From Variovorax paradoxus (GTDB taxonomy: Bacteria; Pseudomonadota; Gammaproteobacteria; Burkholderiales; Burkholderiaceae_C), in contig NZ_JXQQ01000020.1 in NCBI RefSeq assembly GCF_000834655.1, forward strand, positions 104,239-168,238: 64,000 bases of DNA, read 5' to 3'. A program made the translations under genes and the position numbers. Shown here piece after piece: positions 19,073-28,700 of this stretch. The notes beneath the pieces were generated by a model, which did not search any database, was not told the DNA's origin, and saw only the letters and a list, made by a program, of their open reading frames with translations. Each line of letters opens with the position of its first letter. The first letter of the stretch is position 1.

Positions 19073-19719
19073 CGGCAACGCTGAAGCTCTACGACCACCC
19101 GCTTTCGGGCAATTGCTTCAAGGTGCGGCAGATGCTGGCGTGGCTCGGCGTTGCGCACGCGTGCGTACCGGTCGATTTCCATCCCGGCCGCGCGCACAAG
19201 TCGGCGGCGTTCCTCGCGAACGTCAATCCGCTCGGGCAGATTCCGGTGATCGACGACGGCGGCTTCGTGCTGCGCGATGCCCAGGCGATCCTGGTCTACC
19301 TTGCGAGCGGCTATGACGCGCACCACCGCTGGTACCCAGGCGACTCCAGGCTGCGCGGTCAGGTCGCGATGTGGCTCGCCACCGCAGACGAGATCACCCG
19401 CACCGCCTCGGCCGCCCGGCTCCACGATGCGCTGGGCTACCACCACCTGGACATCGAGGCGTGCCGCAGCGGCGCGCGCGCCATCTTCCGCGTGCTCGAC
19501 GACCACCTCGCCGAGCAGGCGAGCGCAGGCCTGCGCTGGCTGGCTTCGGCGTCCGATCCGACGATTGCCGACCTCGCCTGCTTCCCGTATGTCGCGCTGG
19601 CCAGCGAAGGCGGCATCTCGCTCGACGAGTTCCCGGCCCTCCGAAACTGGGTCTGGGATTTCCGACACCTGCCCGGGTTCATCGGGATGTCGGGTATCTT
19701 CCCTGCTGGCCCGGCCTGA
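19069..19719 (+). CDS. glutathione S-transferase family protein
   Basis: 216 residues with the two-domain GST layout. N-terminal thioredoxin fold: LKLYDHPLSGNCFKVRQMLAWLG with the likely catalytic serine near residue 12, the cis-proline in NPLGQIPVIDDG and DAQAILVYLAS; C-terminal helical domain with DPTIADLACFPYVALA. Start and upstream stop overlap as ATGA, so it is translated together with the oxygenase subunit. The pairing suggests that glutathione takes part in processing the oxygenase product or substrate; that is inference. Confidence 0.9.
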   Translation: MTATLKLYDHPLSGNCFKVRQMLAWLGVAHACVPVDFHPGRAHKSAAFLANVNPLGQIPVIDDGGFVLRDAQAILVYLASGYDAHHRWYPGDSRLRGQVAMWLATADEITRTASAARLHDALGYHHLDIEACRSGARAIFRVLDDHLAEQASAGLRWLASASDPTIADLACFPYVALASEGGISLDEFPALRNWVWDFRHLPGFIGMSGIFPAGPA

Positions 19720-19779
19720 GTATTCTTGGGCGCTCGCCTCCCCATTACCTCCCTCCCCCCTCATTCCCCCGAATCCGCC

Positions 19780-20886
<1,107 letters not shown>

Positions 20887-20905
20887 CGCTCGCAAGGCAC
20901 CAGCC

Positions 20906-21826
20906 ATGAATCGCATGGAGCCATTGCGCAAGATCGAGGCAGGCGTCCTCGAAGTCGCCTACTACGAAACCGGCCCCGCAGACGGGCCGCCCGTGCTGCT
21001 GATGCACGGCTTTCCGTACGACATCCACACCTACGCCGAAGTCGCGCCGATGCTCGCCGCCCACGACTGCCGCGTCATCGTGCCGTACATGCGCGGCTAC
21101 GGCGGCACGCGCTTTCTGGCCGATGCCACGCCGCGCTCGGGCGAGCAGGCCGCATTCGGTGCCGACCTGCTCGCGCTGCTCGATGCATTGAAGATCGATC
21201 GCGCGGTCCTCGCCGGTTACGACTGGGGCGGCCGCGCCGCCTGCGTGGTCGCGGCGCTGTGGCCCGAGCGCTGCGCGGGGCTGGTCTCGCTCAACAGCTA
21301 CAACATCCAGAACATCGCCAAGGCGATGGAGCCGGACACGGCCGAGAACGAGCACAGCCTTTGGTACCAGTACTACTTTCACAGCGAGCGCGGCCGCGCC
21401 GGCCTCGCGAAGGACCGCAACGCCATCGCGAAGCTGCTGTGGAAGCTGTGGTCGCCGACCTGGCAGTTCGACGACGCCACCTTCGCCCGCAGCGCCGCCG
21501 CCTTCGACCACCCCGACTTCGTCGACGTGGTGATCCATTCGTACCGCCACCGTTTCGGCCTCGTGCCGGGCGACCCGGCGTATGCGGACATCGAGCGCCG
21601 CCTCGCCGCGCAGCCCGCGATCGCCGTGCCCGCCATCACCTTCGACGGCATCGACGACGGCGTGCGGCCACCGGCCGATGCCTCGGCGCACGCGCACCGT
21701 TTCAGCGGCCCGCGCTCGCACCGCCTCGTGCCCGGCGCAGGCCACAACCTGCCGCAGGAAGCACCCCGCACCTTCGCCGATGCGGTGCTGGAACTGGTGC
21801 CCGCATTGCGCAACAACAAGCCATGA
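20906..21826 (+). CDS. alpha/beta hydrolase, epoxide-hydrolase-like
   Basis: 306 residues, alpha/beta-hydrolase fold. The oxyanion-hole motif LLMHGFPYDIHTY is near residue 35 and the nucleophile elbow GYDWGGRAA near residue 105 has aspartate, as in soluble epoxide hydrolases and haloalkane dehalogenases, not serine. A late GAGHNLPQEAPRTF supplies the catalytic histidine. It begins 19 nt after frmA and overlaps fghA by 4 nt, so it is embedded in the formaldehyde operon although it is not part of the known pathway. The substrate is unknown. Confidence 0.85.
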   Translation: MNRMEPLRKIEAGVLEVAYYETGPADGPPVLLMHGFPYDIHTYAEVAPMLAAHDCRVIVPYMRGYGGTRFLADATPRSGEQAAFGADLLALLDALKIDRAVLAGYDWGGRAACVVAALWPERCAGLVSLNSYNIQNIAKAMEPDTAENEHSLWYQYYFHSERGRAGLAKDRNAIAKLLWKLWSPTWQFDDATFARSAAAFDHPDFVDVVIHSYRHRFGLVPGDPAYADIERRLAAQPAIAVPAITFDGIDDGVRPPADASAHAHRFSGPRSHRLVPGAGHNLPQEAPRTFADAVLELVPALRNNKP

Positions 21827-22701
21827 CCGACCACACCCCCAAGACCTTGTCCGAACACCCCTGCTTCGGCGGCGTGCAGAGTTTTCACGAGCACGCCTCG
21901 CAGGAAATCGGGTTGCCGATGCGCTTCTCGGTCTACCTGCCGCCGCAGGCCGCAAACGGGCCGGTGCCGGCCTTGCTGTACCTCGCGGGCCTTACCTGCA
22001 ACGAGGAAACCTTCGCCATCAAGGCCGGCGCGCAGCGCATGGCCGCGAGCCTGGGACTTGCGCTGATCGCGCCCGACACCAGCCCGCGCGGCCCCGCCGC
22101 GGAGAGCGCGCCCGGCGCGAAGGACGACTGGGACTTCGGCATCGGCGCCGGCTTCTACCTGGATGCCACGCGCGAGCCCTGGGCCACGCACTGGCGCATG
22201 GAAAGCTGGATCGTCCACGAGCTGCTGCCCCTGGTGGCGCAGCACTTCGCGATCGACGGCCAGCGCATCGGCATCTTCGGCCATTCCATGGGCGGCCACG
22301 GCGCGCTCACGCTGGCGTTGCGGCATCCGGGGCGCTTCAAGTCGCTCTCGGCATTCGCGCCGATCTGCGCGCCCACCGAGTGCCCATGGGGCGAGAAGGC
22401 GTTCAGCGGCTACCTGGGTGCCCCCGGCGTGGACCGCGCGCAGTGGCTCGCGCACGACGCGAGCGCGCTCATGCGCTCGCAGACCGTGGCGCCCTATCCG
22501 CAAGGCATCCTCATCGACCAGGGGCTGGCCGACAAATTCCTCACCGAGCAACTTAAGCCCGAGGCCTTCGAGGCCGCCTGCTTTGCCGCCGGCCAGCCGC
22601 TCACGCTGCGCCGCCACGCGGGCTACGACCACGGCTACTACTTCATCCAGAGCTTCATGGCCGACCACATCGCGCACCACGCGCAATCGCTGCACACCTG
22701 A
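21823..22701 (+). CDS. fghA: S-formylglutathione hydrolase
   Basis: Esterase D family; releases formate and glutathione from S-formylglutathione made by FrmA. 292 residues. Signatures: LSEHPCFGGVQSFHEHAS at the start, YLAGLTCNEETFAIKAG, the nucleophile GHSMGGHGALT near residue 150, and GYDHGYYFIQSFMADH with the catalytic His near the end. The frame is open far upstream, but the ATG at 21823 is the family start and overlaps the preceding stop codon as ATGA, pointing to coupled translation. Confidence 0.97.
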   Translation: MTDHTPKTLSEHPCFGGVQSFHEHASQEIGLPMRFSVYLPPQAANGPVPALLYLAGLTCNEETFAIKAGAQRMAASLGLALIAPDTSPRGPAAESAPGAKDDWDFGIGAGFYLDATREPWATHWRMESWIVHELLPLVAQHFAIDGQRIGIFGHSMGGHGALTLALRHPGRFKSLSAFAPICAPTECPWGEKAFSGYLGAPGVDRAQWLAHDASALMRSQTVAPYPQGILIDQGLADKFLTEQLKPEAFEAACFAAGQPLTLRRHAGYDHGYYFIQSFMADHIAHHAQSLHT

Positions 22702-22728
22702 TCGACTGCGGCGGATGCCCGCCGTATC

Positions 22729-23232
22729 ATGAAACGCATGTCCGCCGCACAAATCCCCGCCTTCCACCTGCGGTCGCGCGATGGCACCGCCGAAGAGAGC
22801 ATCGTGCTGGCCGGCATCTGGCGCCGCGCATGGATCTCGGCCAACCGCGGCGCCGCCTTCATCGAACCCATCTCGCACTGGCTCAAGCGCGTACAGGCCG
22901 AGTTCGTGCCGCCGGCCGATGTGGTGCTGGCCGAACGCGACGGCCAGGTGCTTGCATTCATGGTGCTGCTGGAGCGGCGCGAATACGTGGCGCAACTGTT
23001 CGTCGAGCCGCACCTGCGCAACCAGGGCCTCGGACAGGCGCTGCTCGACGAAGCCTGCGTGCGCATACCGACCGGCTGGCGCCTGCACGTGGCCACCACC
23101 AACACCGCCGCGCAGCGCTTCTACGAACGCTACGGCCTCCTGCGCGGCACGGTCGACCATCACCCCACCAGCGGGCGCGAACGCATTGCCTACCATTGGT
23201 CGCCCTCGCGCCCGCCATGGCGCACGAACTGA
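22729..23232 (+). CDS. GNAT family N-acetyltransferase
   Basis: 167 residues. The acetyl-CoA binding motif reads VAQLFVEPHLRNQGLGQALLDEA near residue 85, followed by the ATTNTAAQRFYERYGL segment typical of GNAT proteins. The substrate is unknown. It is the first of five small genes in the same direction with short gaps or overlaps (GNAT, VOC, YciI, TfoX-N, RNase D-like). Confidence 0.85.
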   Translation: MKRMSAAQIPAFHLRSRDGTAEESIVLAGIWRRAWISANRGAAFIEPISHWLKRVQAEFVPPADVVLAERDGQVLAFMVLLERREYVAQLFVEPHLRNQGLGQALLDEACVRIPTGWRLHVATTNTAAQRFYERYGLLRGTVDHHPTSGRERIAYHWSPSRPPWRTN

Positions 23233-23257
23233 GCGGCCCCTTCATTTGTCTTGCCAC

Positions 23258-23647
23258 ATGCGCATCGACCACATCGCACTCTGGACCACCGATCTCGAAC
23301 GCTGCAAGCGTTTCTATGTCGATTACTTCGGTGCGACGGCCGGCGCGGGCTACGTCAACCCGGCCAAGGGTTTCGCCTCGTGCTTCCTGAGCCTGGGCGA
23401 TGGCGCCCGCATCGAGGCGATGACCACCAGCACCCTTTCACCCGTGGCGGCCGAAGCCGGCGCGCAGCGCATGGGCTGGACGCACCTGGCGATCAGCGTG
23501 GGCTCCGATGCCGCGGTCGATGCGCTCACGCAGCGGCTCGAGGCCGACGGCTATCCGCTGCTCGACGGCCCGCGCCGCACCGGCGGCGGCTACTACGAGA
23601 GCGTGGTGCTCGACCCGGACGGCAACCGCATCGAGATCACGTCCTGA
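23258..23647 (+). CDS. VOC family (glyoxalase/bleomycin-resistance-like) protein
   Basis: 129 residues, one vicinal-oxygen-chelate module pair. It begins MRIDHIALWTTDLERCKRFY and ends VVLDPDGNRIEI, with possible metal ligands His5, His in WTHLAI, and the Glu in the last strand. Enzymatic role unknown; lactoylglutathione-lyase-like activity is possible but unsupported. The start is set by similarity of the N-terminus; the open frame extends upstream without family resemblance. Confidence 0.85.
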   Translation: MRIDHIALWTTDLERCKRFYVDYFGATAGAGYVNPAKGFASCFLSLGDGARIEAMTTSTLSPVAAEAGAQRMGWTHLAISVGSDAAVDALTQRLEADGYPLLDGPRRTGGGYYESVVLDPDGNRIEITS

Positions 23648-23666
23648 ACCTCACGGAGACACCCTC

Positions 23667-23984
23667 ATGCACTTCCTGTTGATCTACGACACCGCCCCCG
23701 ACTACCTCCAGCGCCGCGGCGAGTTCCGCGACGTGCACCTGGCCTTCGCGTGGCAGGCCGTGGAACGCGGCGAGCTGCTGCTCGGCGGCGCCACCGGCAA
23801 CCCGCCCGACGGCGCGCTGCTCTTGTTCGAAGCCGACTCGCCCGAAGTGCCCGAGGCTTTCGCCAAGGCCGACCCGTATGTGCTCAACGGCATCGTGACG
23901 GGCTGGCGCGTCACGGCCTGGAACACCGTGGTCGGCGCGGAGGCATCGACACCCGTCAGGCCCGCGGCGAACGCCCGGCGATGA
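23667..23984 (+). CDS. YciI-like protein
   Basis: 105 residues of the YciI/YCII-related ferredoxin-like family: MHFLLIYDTAPDYLQRRGEFRDVHLAF, the ERGELLLGGATGNPPDGALLLF middle, and DPYVLNGIVTGWRVTAWNTV. The conserved His/Asp pair of the family (in RDVHL) is present. Function is unknown, though related proteins include small dehydrochlorinases. CGGAG precedes the start; its stop overlaps the next start as ATGA. Confidence 0.85.
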   Translation: MHFLLIYDTAPDYLQRRGEFRDVHLAFAWQAVERGELLLGGATGNPPDGALLLFEADSPEVPEAFAKADPYVLNGIVTGWRVTAWNTVVGAEASTPVRPAANARR

Positions 23985-24406
23985 GCGATTTCGTCCAGAG
24001 CCTTCACGAGGTCTTCGAGCGGCTGGGCCGCATCCAGACGCGCCGCATGTTCGGCGGCCACGGCGTGTGGCACGAGGGCCGCATGATCGCGCTCGTCGCG
24101 AAGGACGCGCTCTACCTGAAGTCCGATACCGGCAGCGCCGGGCATTTCGACAGGCTCGACCTGCCGCCCTTCACCTACGTGCGCCAGGGCAAGGAGATGC
24201 CCATGTCGTACCGGCTCGCACCGGCCGATCTCTTCGAGGACCGCGAAGAGGCCGCGCGCTGGGGCCGCCTGGCCTACGAAGCCGCGCTGCGCTCGGGCCA
24301 GCCGCCGAAACAACCCAAACCCAAGACCGTCGCAAAAAAATCCGCGGCGAAAAAGACGCCCGCAAAGAAAGCCTCAGTGAAGACCAAGAAAGCATCCTCC
24401 CGGTGA
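23981..24406 (+). CDS. TfoX N-terminal domain protein with lysine-rich tail
   Basis: 141 residues. Residues 1-105 form a TfoX-N domain (RRMFGGHGVWHEGRMIALVAKDALYLK); the C-terminal TfoX domain is absent. The last 35 residues are a Lys/Ala/Pro tail with KKSAAKKTPAKKA-type repeats, like histone H1-like bacterial DNA-binding tails. This suggests nucleic-acid binding. It overlaps the gene before and the exonuclease gene after it by 4 nt each, so the three are probably made in fixed proportion. A competence role, as in TfoX/Sxy, is not supported by the missing C-terminal domain. Confidence 0.8.
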   Translation: MSDFVQSLHEVFERLGRIQTRRMFGGHGVWHEGRMIALVAKDALYLKSDTGSAGHFDRLDLPPFTYVRQGKEMPMSYRLAPADLFEDREEAARWGRLAYEAALRSGQPPKQPKPKTVAKKSAAKKTPAKKASVKTKKASSR

Positions 24407-25014
24407 GCGACGACACATCCACGTTGCAGCCCCTGCCCGAACGCGAGCAGATCGCCCTGCTTGAGCCCTTCGAGGGCCTCGACCTGAAAGACATCGTCGT
24501 CGTCACCACGCTGCAGGAGGCCGAGCACGCCGCCGCCACCTTGCTGGCGGCGGGTGTCGCTGGCTTCGACACCGAATCCAAGCCCACCTTCGCGAAGAAC
24601 GAGGTCTCGGGCGGCCCGCACGTGGTGCAGTTCGCCACGCGCGAGCGGGCCTGGCTTTTCCAGCTGCACCGCACCGAATGCAACCCGGTGGTCGCCGCGC
24701 TGATCGCCTCGACCGAACTGAAGAAGGTCGGCTTCGGCCTTTCGACCGACCTCACGCTGATCCGCAACCGCCTGAATATCGAGCCGGGCGCGGTGTACGA
24801 CATCGACAACGAATTCCGCCGGCGCGGCTACCGCAAGTCGGTGGGCGTGAAGACCGCGGTGGCGCTGGTGTTCGACCGGCGCTTCATGAAGTCGCGCAAG
24901 GCGACCACCTCGAACTGGGCCAACAGGCAGCTGACCGACTCGCAGATCCGCTATGCGGCCAACGATGCCTACGCATCGATCCGCGTGTACGACGCGCTAT
25001 TCGCCGGCGCCTGA
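24403..25014 (+). CDS. RNase D-like 3'-5' exonuclease domain protein
   Basis: 203 residues with a single DEDD exonuclease domain and no HRDC domain. Visible motifs: GFDTESKPT (Exo I, Asp and Glu) near residue 57, KKVGFGLSTDLTLI (Exo II) near residue 110, and IRYAANDAYASIRVY (Exo III, the y-type Tyr/Asp arrangement) at the end. It starts with GTG overlapping the TfoX-N stop. Short proteins of this kind act on RNA or structured DNA ends; the substrate here is unknown. Confidence 0.85.
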   Translation: MSDDTSTLQPLPEREQIALLEPFEGLDLKDIVVVTTLQEAEHAAATLLAAGVAGFDTESKPTFAKNEVSGGPHVVQFATRERAWLFQLHRTECNPVVAALIASTELKKVGFGLSTDLTLIRNRLNIEPGAVYDIDNEFRRRGYRKSVGVKTAVALVFDRRFMKSRKATTSNWANRQLTDSQIRYAANDAYASIRVYDALFAGA

Positions 25015-25038
25015 ACCCACAGGGCCGATAACGGCGCC

Positions 25039-25767
25039 TCAGTCGCGCCCGGCCTCCAGGATCGCCTGCGCGAGCCGCGCGGGGTTCGAGAAGAACATCT
25101 CGTGGCTGCCGGGGCACTCCACCAGCCTGAAAAGCCCCAGCCGCTCCGACAGGCGCGGATGCCACGGCAGGCTGTGCGGCAGCGCGATGTCCTGCTGGCA
25201 GTTGACGTAGGACTTCCCGAGCGCAAGGGCCGCAAGCGGCTGCTTCAACCGGATCTTGTCGGTGAAGGTGCGGTACGGGTGCGGGTTCAGCTTTTCGTAG
25301 GCGGCCTGGGCAAGCGGCAGGTCGGCGTCGTTGATGAAGGCATCGCGCCACACCTCGAACGGCAAGGTCACGGCGTTGCCGTTCGCTGCGGCGATGGCGT
25401 CGAACATCGCGATGTAGTGCGGCGGCACCATGTCGTTGAGCGATTCCCCGTCGAGCGGCACGAATGCGTTGATGTAGACCAGGCGCTTCAACCGGTGCGC
25501 GATGCGGTCCGCCACGCCCGAGATCACCATGCCGCCGTAGCTGTGGCCTGCCAGGCGAACCTCGGTCAAATCTTTCTCCTCGATGTAGCGCACGGCCGAG
25601 GCAATGGCGTCTTCGAGGGTGGTCGCTGCGCGGTCGTCGCCGGCGCGGTTACCCGCAAGCGTCGGGCAATGCACGGTGTGGCCGGCTTTGCGCAGGCCAT
25701 CGGCCACGGCTTCGATTTCCGCGCCGGTGTGCCAGGCGCCGTGGACGAGAACATAGGTGTCGGACAT
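25039..25767 (-). CDS. alpha/beta hydrolase, salicylate-esterase/MenH-like
   Basis: 242 residues. It starts MSDTYVLVHGAWHTG, has the nucleophile elbow AGHSYGGMVISG near residue 84 with serine, and the late GSHEMFFSNPARLAQ with the catalytic histidine, the pattern of plant methylesterase-like and EstC-like hydrolases. The ATG at 25767 has AGGAGA upstream; upstream codons in frame are not protein-like. It diverges from arsR and may share that control region, though nothing ties it to arsenic. Confidence 0.85.
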   Translation of the reverse strand: MSDTYVLVHGAWHTGAEIEAVADGLRKAGHTVHCPTLAGNRAGDDRAATTLEDAIASAVRYIEEKDLTEVRLAGHSYGGMVISGVADRIAHRLKRLVYINAFVPLDGESLNDMVPPHYIAMFDAIAAANGNAVTLPFEVWRDAFINDADLPLAQAAYEKLNPHPYRTFTDKIRLKQPLAALALGKSYVNCQQDIALPHSLPWHPRLSERLGLFRLVECPGSHEMFFSNPARLAQAILEAGRD

Positions 25768-25876
25768 GGGTGTCTCCTTTCTGGGGGTGGCAAGGAGAAC
25801 GACTTTACGAACGGCTGCGCGATGCGGATGGCCGCGGCCTGCCACGGACATGGCCGGTTCGCGCCACGCGTGGGTT

Positions 25877-25910
25877 TGTTGTGGTTCAATAATTCAACGA
25901 TACTTGAATG
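25877..25910 (+). promoter_or_regulatory. arsR promoter with overlapping operator dyad
   Basis: ATTCAA (25892-25897) and TTGAAT (25904-25909) are perfect arms 6 nt apart, a form like known ArsR boxes. A possible promoter TTGTTG (25877-25882), 16-nt spacer, GATACT (25899-25904) overlaps it, which would place the start of transcription at or next to the ATG at 25911. Confidence 0.55.
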
Positions 25911-26237
25911 ATGGAAGAAAACGACGTCGTCCGATCCCTCGCCGCGCTGGCGCAGCCGATACGCCTGCGGGTATTTCGCGCTCTCGTGGTGGCCGGCCCG
26001 TCGGGCCTGACGCCCGGCGCACTGACCGAAACGCTGGGGGTCCCGGCGACGGGCCTGTCTTTCCATCTCAAGGAGCTCGTTCACGCGGGCCTGATCTCGC
26101 AGGAGCGCCAGGGCCGCAACCTCATCTGCCGCGCATCGTTCGAGCGGATGAACACCCTCCTCGGCTATCTCACCGAGCATTGCTGCGAAGGCGAAGCGTG
26201 CGCGGTCGACGGCAAGGCCGCAGCCTGCGGTTGCTGA
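25911..26237 (+). CDS. arsR: ArsR family arsenic-responsive repressor
   Basis: Winged-helix repressor of about 108 residues. The core helix-turn-helix reads [25 protein letters not shown]. The CVC metal site of E. coli ArsR is absent; instead the C-terminus holds HCCEGEAC and ACGC, a pair of adjacent cysteines and a third five residues later, much like the As(III) site of Acidithiobacillus ferrooxidans ArsR. ATGs at 25908 and 25911 are both possible; neither has a Shine-Dalgarno, and the promoter position suggests a leaderless message starting at 25911. It heads arsR-arsB-arsC-arsH. Confidence 0.9.
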   Translation: MEENDVVRSLAALAQPIRLRVFRALVVAGPSGLTPGALTETLGVPATGLSFHLKELVHAGLISQERQGRNLICRASFERMNTLLGYLTEHCCEGEACAVDGKAAACGC

Positions 26238-26256
26238 GACAGAAGCCTTCATCCGA

Positions 26257-27549
26257 ATGCTCCCGGCCGTCTTCATCTTCGTCTTCACGCTCGTGCTGGT
26301 GATCTGGCAGCCGCGCGGGCTGGGCATCGGCTGGAGCGCCTCGCTCGGCGCGGTGCTCGCCTTGCTTTTCGGCGTCGTGCAACTGGCCGACATCCCGGTC
26401 GTCTGGGGCATCGTGTGGAACGCGACCGCCACGTTCATCGCCGTCATCCTCATCAGCCTGCTGCTCGACGAGGCCGGCTTCTTCGAGTGGGCCGCGCTTC
26501 ACGTGGCACGCTGGGGCAAGGGGCGCGGGCGGTTGCTCTTCGCATTCATCGTTTTGTTGGGCGCCGCGGTCTCGGCGCTGTTCGCCAACGACGGCGCGGC
26601 GCTGATCCTCACGCCCATCGTGATGGCCATGCTCGTCGCGCTGGGCTTCACCCCCGCCGCCACGCTCGCATTCGTCATGGCGGCAGGCTTCATTGCCGAT
26701 ACCGCCAGCCTGCCGCTCGTCGTGTCGAACCTGGTGAACATCGTCTCGGCCGACTTCTTCGGGATCGGCTTCAACGCCTATGCGTCGGTCATGGTTCCCG
26801 TGAACATCGCGGCGGTGCTCGCCAGCCTCGCGGTGCTGATGCTGTATTTCGGCCGCGACATTCCCGCGCGCTACGACGTGGCGCAGCTCAGGGCGCCGGC
26901 CGATGCCGTGCGCGACCGCGCGACATTCCGTGCGGGCTGGGTCGTGCTGGTGCTGCTGCTCGTGGGCTTCTTCGGCCTGGAGCCGCTGGGCGTGCCGGTC
27001 AGCGCGGTGGCTGCCGCGGGTGCGGCCCTCCTGCTCGCGGTGGCTGCGCGCGGCCATGTCATCAGCACGCGCAAGGTGCTGCATGGCGCGCCGTGGCAGA
27101 TCGTCGTGTTCTCGCTGGGCATGTACCTGGTGGTCTACGGCCTTCGGAATGCGGGGCTCACCGGCCGGATCGCCTCGCTTCTGGACGTCTTCGCGCAGGG
27201 CGGCATCTGGGGCGCGGCCATGGGCACCGGCTTTCTCGCGGCGGCGCTCTCTTCGGTCATGAACAACATGCCGACGGTGCTGGTCGGCGCGCTGTCCATC
27301 GACGCATCGGGCGCGAGCGGCCTCGTGAAGGAAGCGATGGTCTACGCCAACGTGATCGGCTGCGACCTCGGCCCGAAGATCACGCCCATCGGCAGCCTCG
27401 CCACGCTGCTCTGGCTGCACGTGCTCGAAAAGAAAGGCACGCGCATCGCCTGGGGCCACTACTTCAGGACCGGCATCGTGCTGACGGTGCCAGTGCTGCT
27501 CGCCGCGCTGGCCGCGCTGGCGCTCCGATTGACCCTCCCACTGCCATGA
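26257..27549 (+). CDS. arsB: arsenite efflux transporter ArsB
   Basis: Inner-membrane arsenite/antimonite extruder, 430 residues, normal for ArsB of the ArsB/NhaD superfamily. About 11-12 hydrophobic segments can be counted. Family signatures include [20 protein letters not shown] near residue 110, [23 protein letters not shown] near 150 and [17 protein letters not shown] near 330. It begins 20 nt after arsR and overlaps arsC by 4 nt. No arsA is present, so it works as a proton-driven pump. Confidence 0.95.
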   Translation: MLPAVFIFVFTLVLVIWQPRGLGIGWSASLGAVLALLFGVVQLADIPVVWGIVWNATATFIAVILISLLLDEAGFFEWAALHVARWGKGRGRLLFAFIVLLGAAVSALFANDGAALILTPIVMAMLVALGFTPAATLAFVMAAGFIADTASLPLVVSNLVNIVSADFFGIGFNAYASVMVPVNIAAVLASLAVLMLYFGRDIPARYDVAQLRAPADAVRDRATFRAGWVVLVLLLVGFFGLEPLGVPVSAVAAAGAALLLAVAARGHVISTRKVLHGAPWQIVVFSLGMYLVVYGLRNAGLTGRIASLLDVFAQGGIWGAAMGTGFLAAALSSVMNNMPTVLVGALSIDASGASGLVKEAMVYANVIGCDLGPKITPIGSLATLLWLHVLEKKGTRIAWGHYFRTGIVLTVPVLLAALAALALRLTLPLP

Positions 27550-27977
27550 ACGACATCACCATCTATCACAACCCCGCCTGCGGCACGTCGCGCAACGTGC
27601 TCGCACTGATCCGCAACACGGGCGACGAGCCCACCGTCATCGAGTACCTGAAGACCCCGCCCGACCGCGCCACGCTGCAACGGCTGATTGCTGCGATGGG
27701 CGTGCCGGTGCGCGAGGTGCTGCGCCAGAAGGGAACGCCCTACGACGAACTCGGCCTCGGCGATGCGAAGTGGCGCGACGACGAGCTGATCGACTTCATG
27801 CTTCAGCACCCGATCCTCATCAACCGCCCGATCGTGGTGACGCCGATCGCCACGCGCCTGTGCCGGCCGTCCGAAGCGGTGCTCGACATCCTGCCGCGCC
27901 CTCAGCGCGGCGCGTTCAGCAAGGAAGATGGCGAAGCCGTCGTCGACGCGAAAGGCCAGCGTGTTGCCAGGCCTTGA
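27546..27977 (+). CDS. arsC: glutaredoxin-dependent arsenate reductase ArsC
   Basis: Reduces As(V) to As(III) for ArsB; 143 residues of the E. coli plasmid R773 type. It starts [19 protein letters not shown] with the single catalytic Cys12, and has the three arginines of the anion site spread as in the family ([23 protein letters not shown]). It overlaps arsB at ATGA and arsH by 50 nt in another frame. Confidence 0.95.
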   Translation: MNDITIYHNPACGTSRNVLALIRNTGDEPTVIEYLKTPPDRATLQRLIAAMGVPVREVLRQKGTPYDELGLGDAKWRDDELIDFMLQHPILINRPIVVTPIATRLCRPSEAVLDILPRPQRGAFSKEDGEAVVDAKGQRVARP

Positions 27978-28683
27978 CGATCTTCCCAACCTCGACGCTG
28001 CAGCGTTTCGCCAGCCCGCCCTGCAGGCGCTGCTGCCCGACAGGCGCGCGGCGCACGCACCACGCATCCTGCTGCTCTACGGCTCGGTGCGCGAGCGTTC
28101 CTACAGCCGGCTGCTGACCGAAGAGGCCGCACGCCTGCTGCGCGCGATGGGCGCCGAGCCGCGCATCTACGATCCGCGCGGCCTGCCGCTGCCCGACGGC
28201 GCACCCGAAGACCATCCGAAGGTGCAGGAACTTCGCACGCTCGCGCAATGGTCCGAAGGCATGGTGTGGACATCGCCCGAACGCCACGGCGCGATGACCG
28301 GCATCATGAAAGCGCAGATCGACTGGATTCCGCTGGCCGTCGGCTCGGTGCGACCCACCCAGGGCAAGACGCTCGCGGTGATGGAGGTGTCGGGCGGCTC
28401 GCAGTCGTTCAACGCGGTGAACCAGCTGCGCGTGCTCGGCCGCTGGATGCGCATGATCACGATCCCCAACCAGTCGTCGGTGGCCAAGGCATTCATGGAG
28501 TTCGACGACGACGGGCGCATGAAGCCTTCGCCGTATTACGAGCGCGTGGTGGACGTGATGGAAGAACTGGTGAAGTTCACGCTGCTCACGCGCGACTGTG
28601 CGGACCACCTGGTCGACCGCTACAGCGAGCGGCGCGAGAGTGCGGAGGCCCTGTCGAAGCGGGTCAACCTGCGCAGCATCTGA
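27928..28683 (+). CDS. arsH: ArsH, NADPH-dependent FMN reductase
   Basis: 251-residue flavoprotein of the arsenical-resistance ArsH family; members oxidise trivalent organoarsenicals. Motifs: [20 protein letters not shown] for FMN phosphate, [22 protein letters not shown] near residue 115, and [24 protein letters not shown] near 150. The start at 27928 has AAGGAA upstream and lies 50 nt inside arsC; a GTG at 27961 is a less likely start. Presence of ArsH with ArsB/ArsC suggests the operon also deals with organoarsenicals. Confidence 0.95.
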   Translation: MAKPSSTRKASVLPGLDDLPNLDAAAFRQPALQALLPDRRAAHAPRILLLYGSVRERSYSRLLTEEAARLLRAMGAEPRIYDPRGLPLPDGAPEDHPKVQELRTLAQWSEGMVWTSPERHGAMTGIMKAQIDWIPLAVGSVRPTQGKTLAVMEVSGGSQSFNAVNQLRVLGRWMRMITIPNQSSVAKAFMEFDDDGRMKPSPYYERVVDVMEELVKFTLLTRDCADHLVDRYSERRESAEALSKRVNLRSI

Positions 28684-28700
28684 ACGCGGCGCGGCGCGGC

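Noticed and set aside
21259..21822. Upstream extension of the fghA frame
   Set aside because: It overlaps the alpha/beta hydrolase gene in another frame; the esterase D family start fits ATG 21823, which overlaps the preceding stop.
24300..24400. Short tandem-like AAAG/AAGCC repeats, considered as a CRISPR or microsatellite
   Set aside because: They encode the Lys/Ala tail of the TfoX-N protein in frame, without regular spacers.
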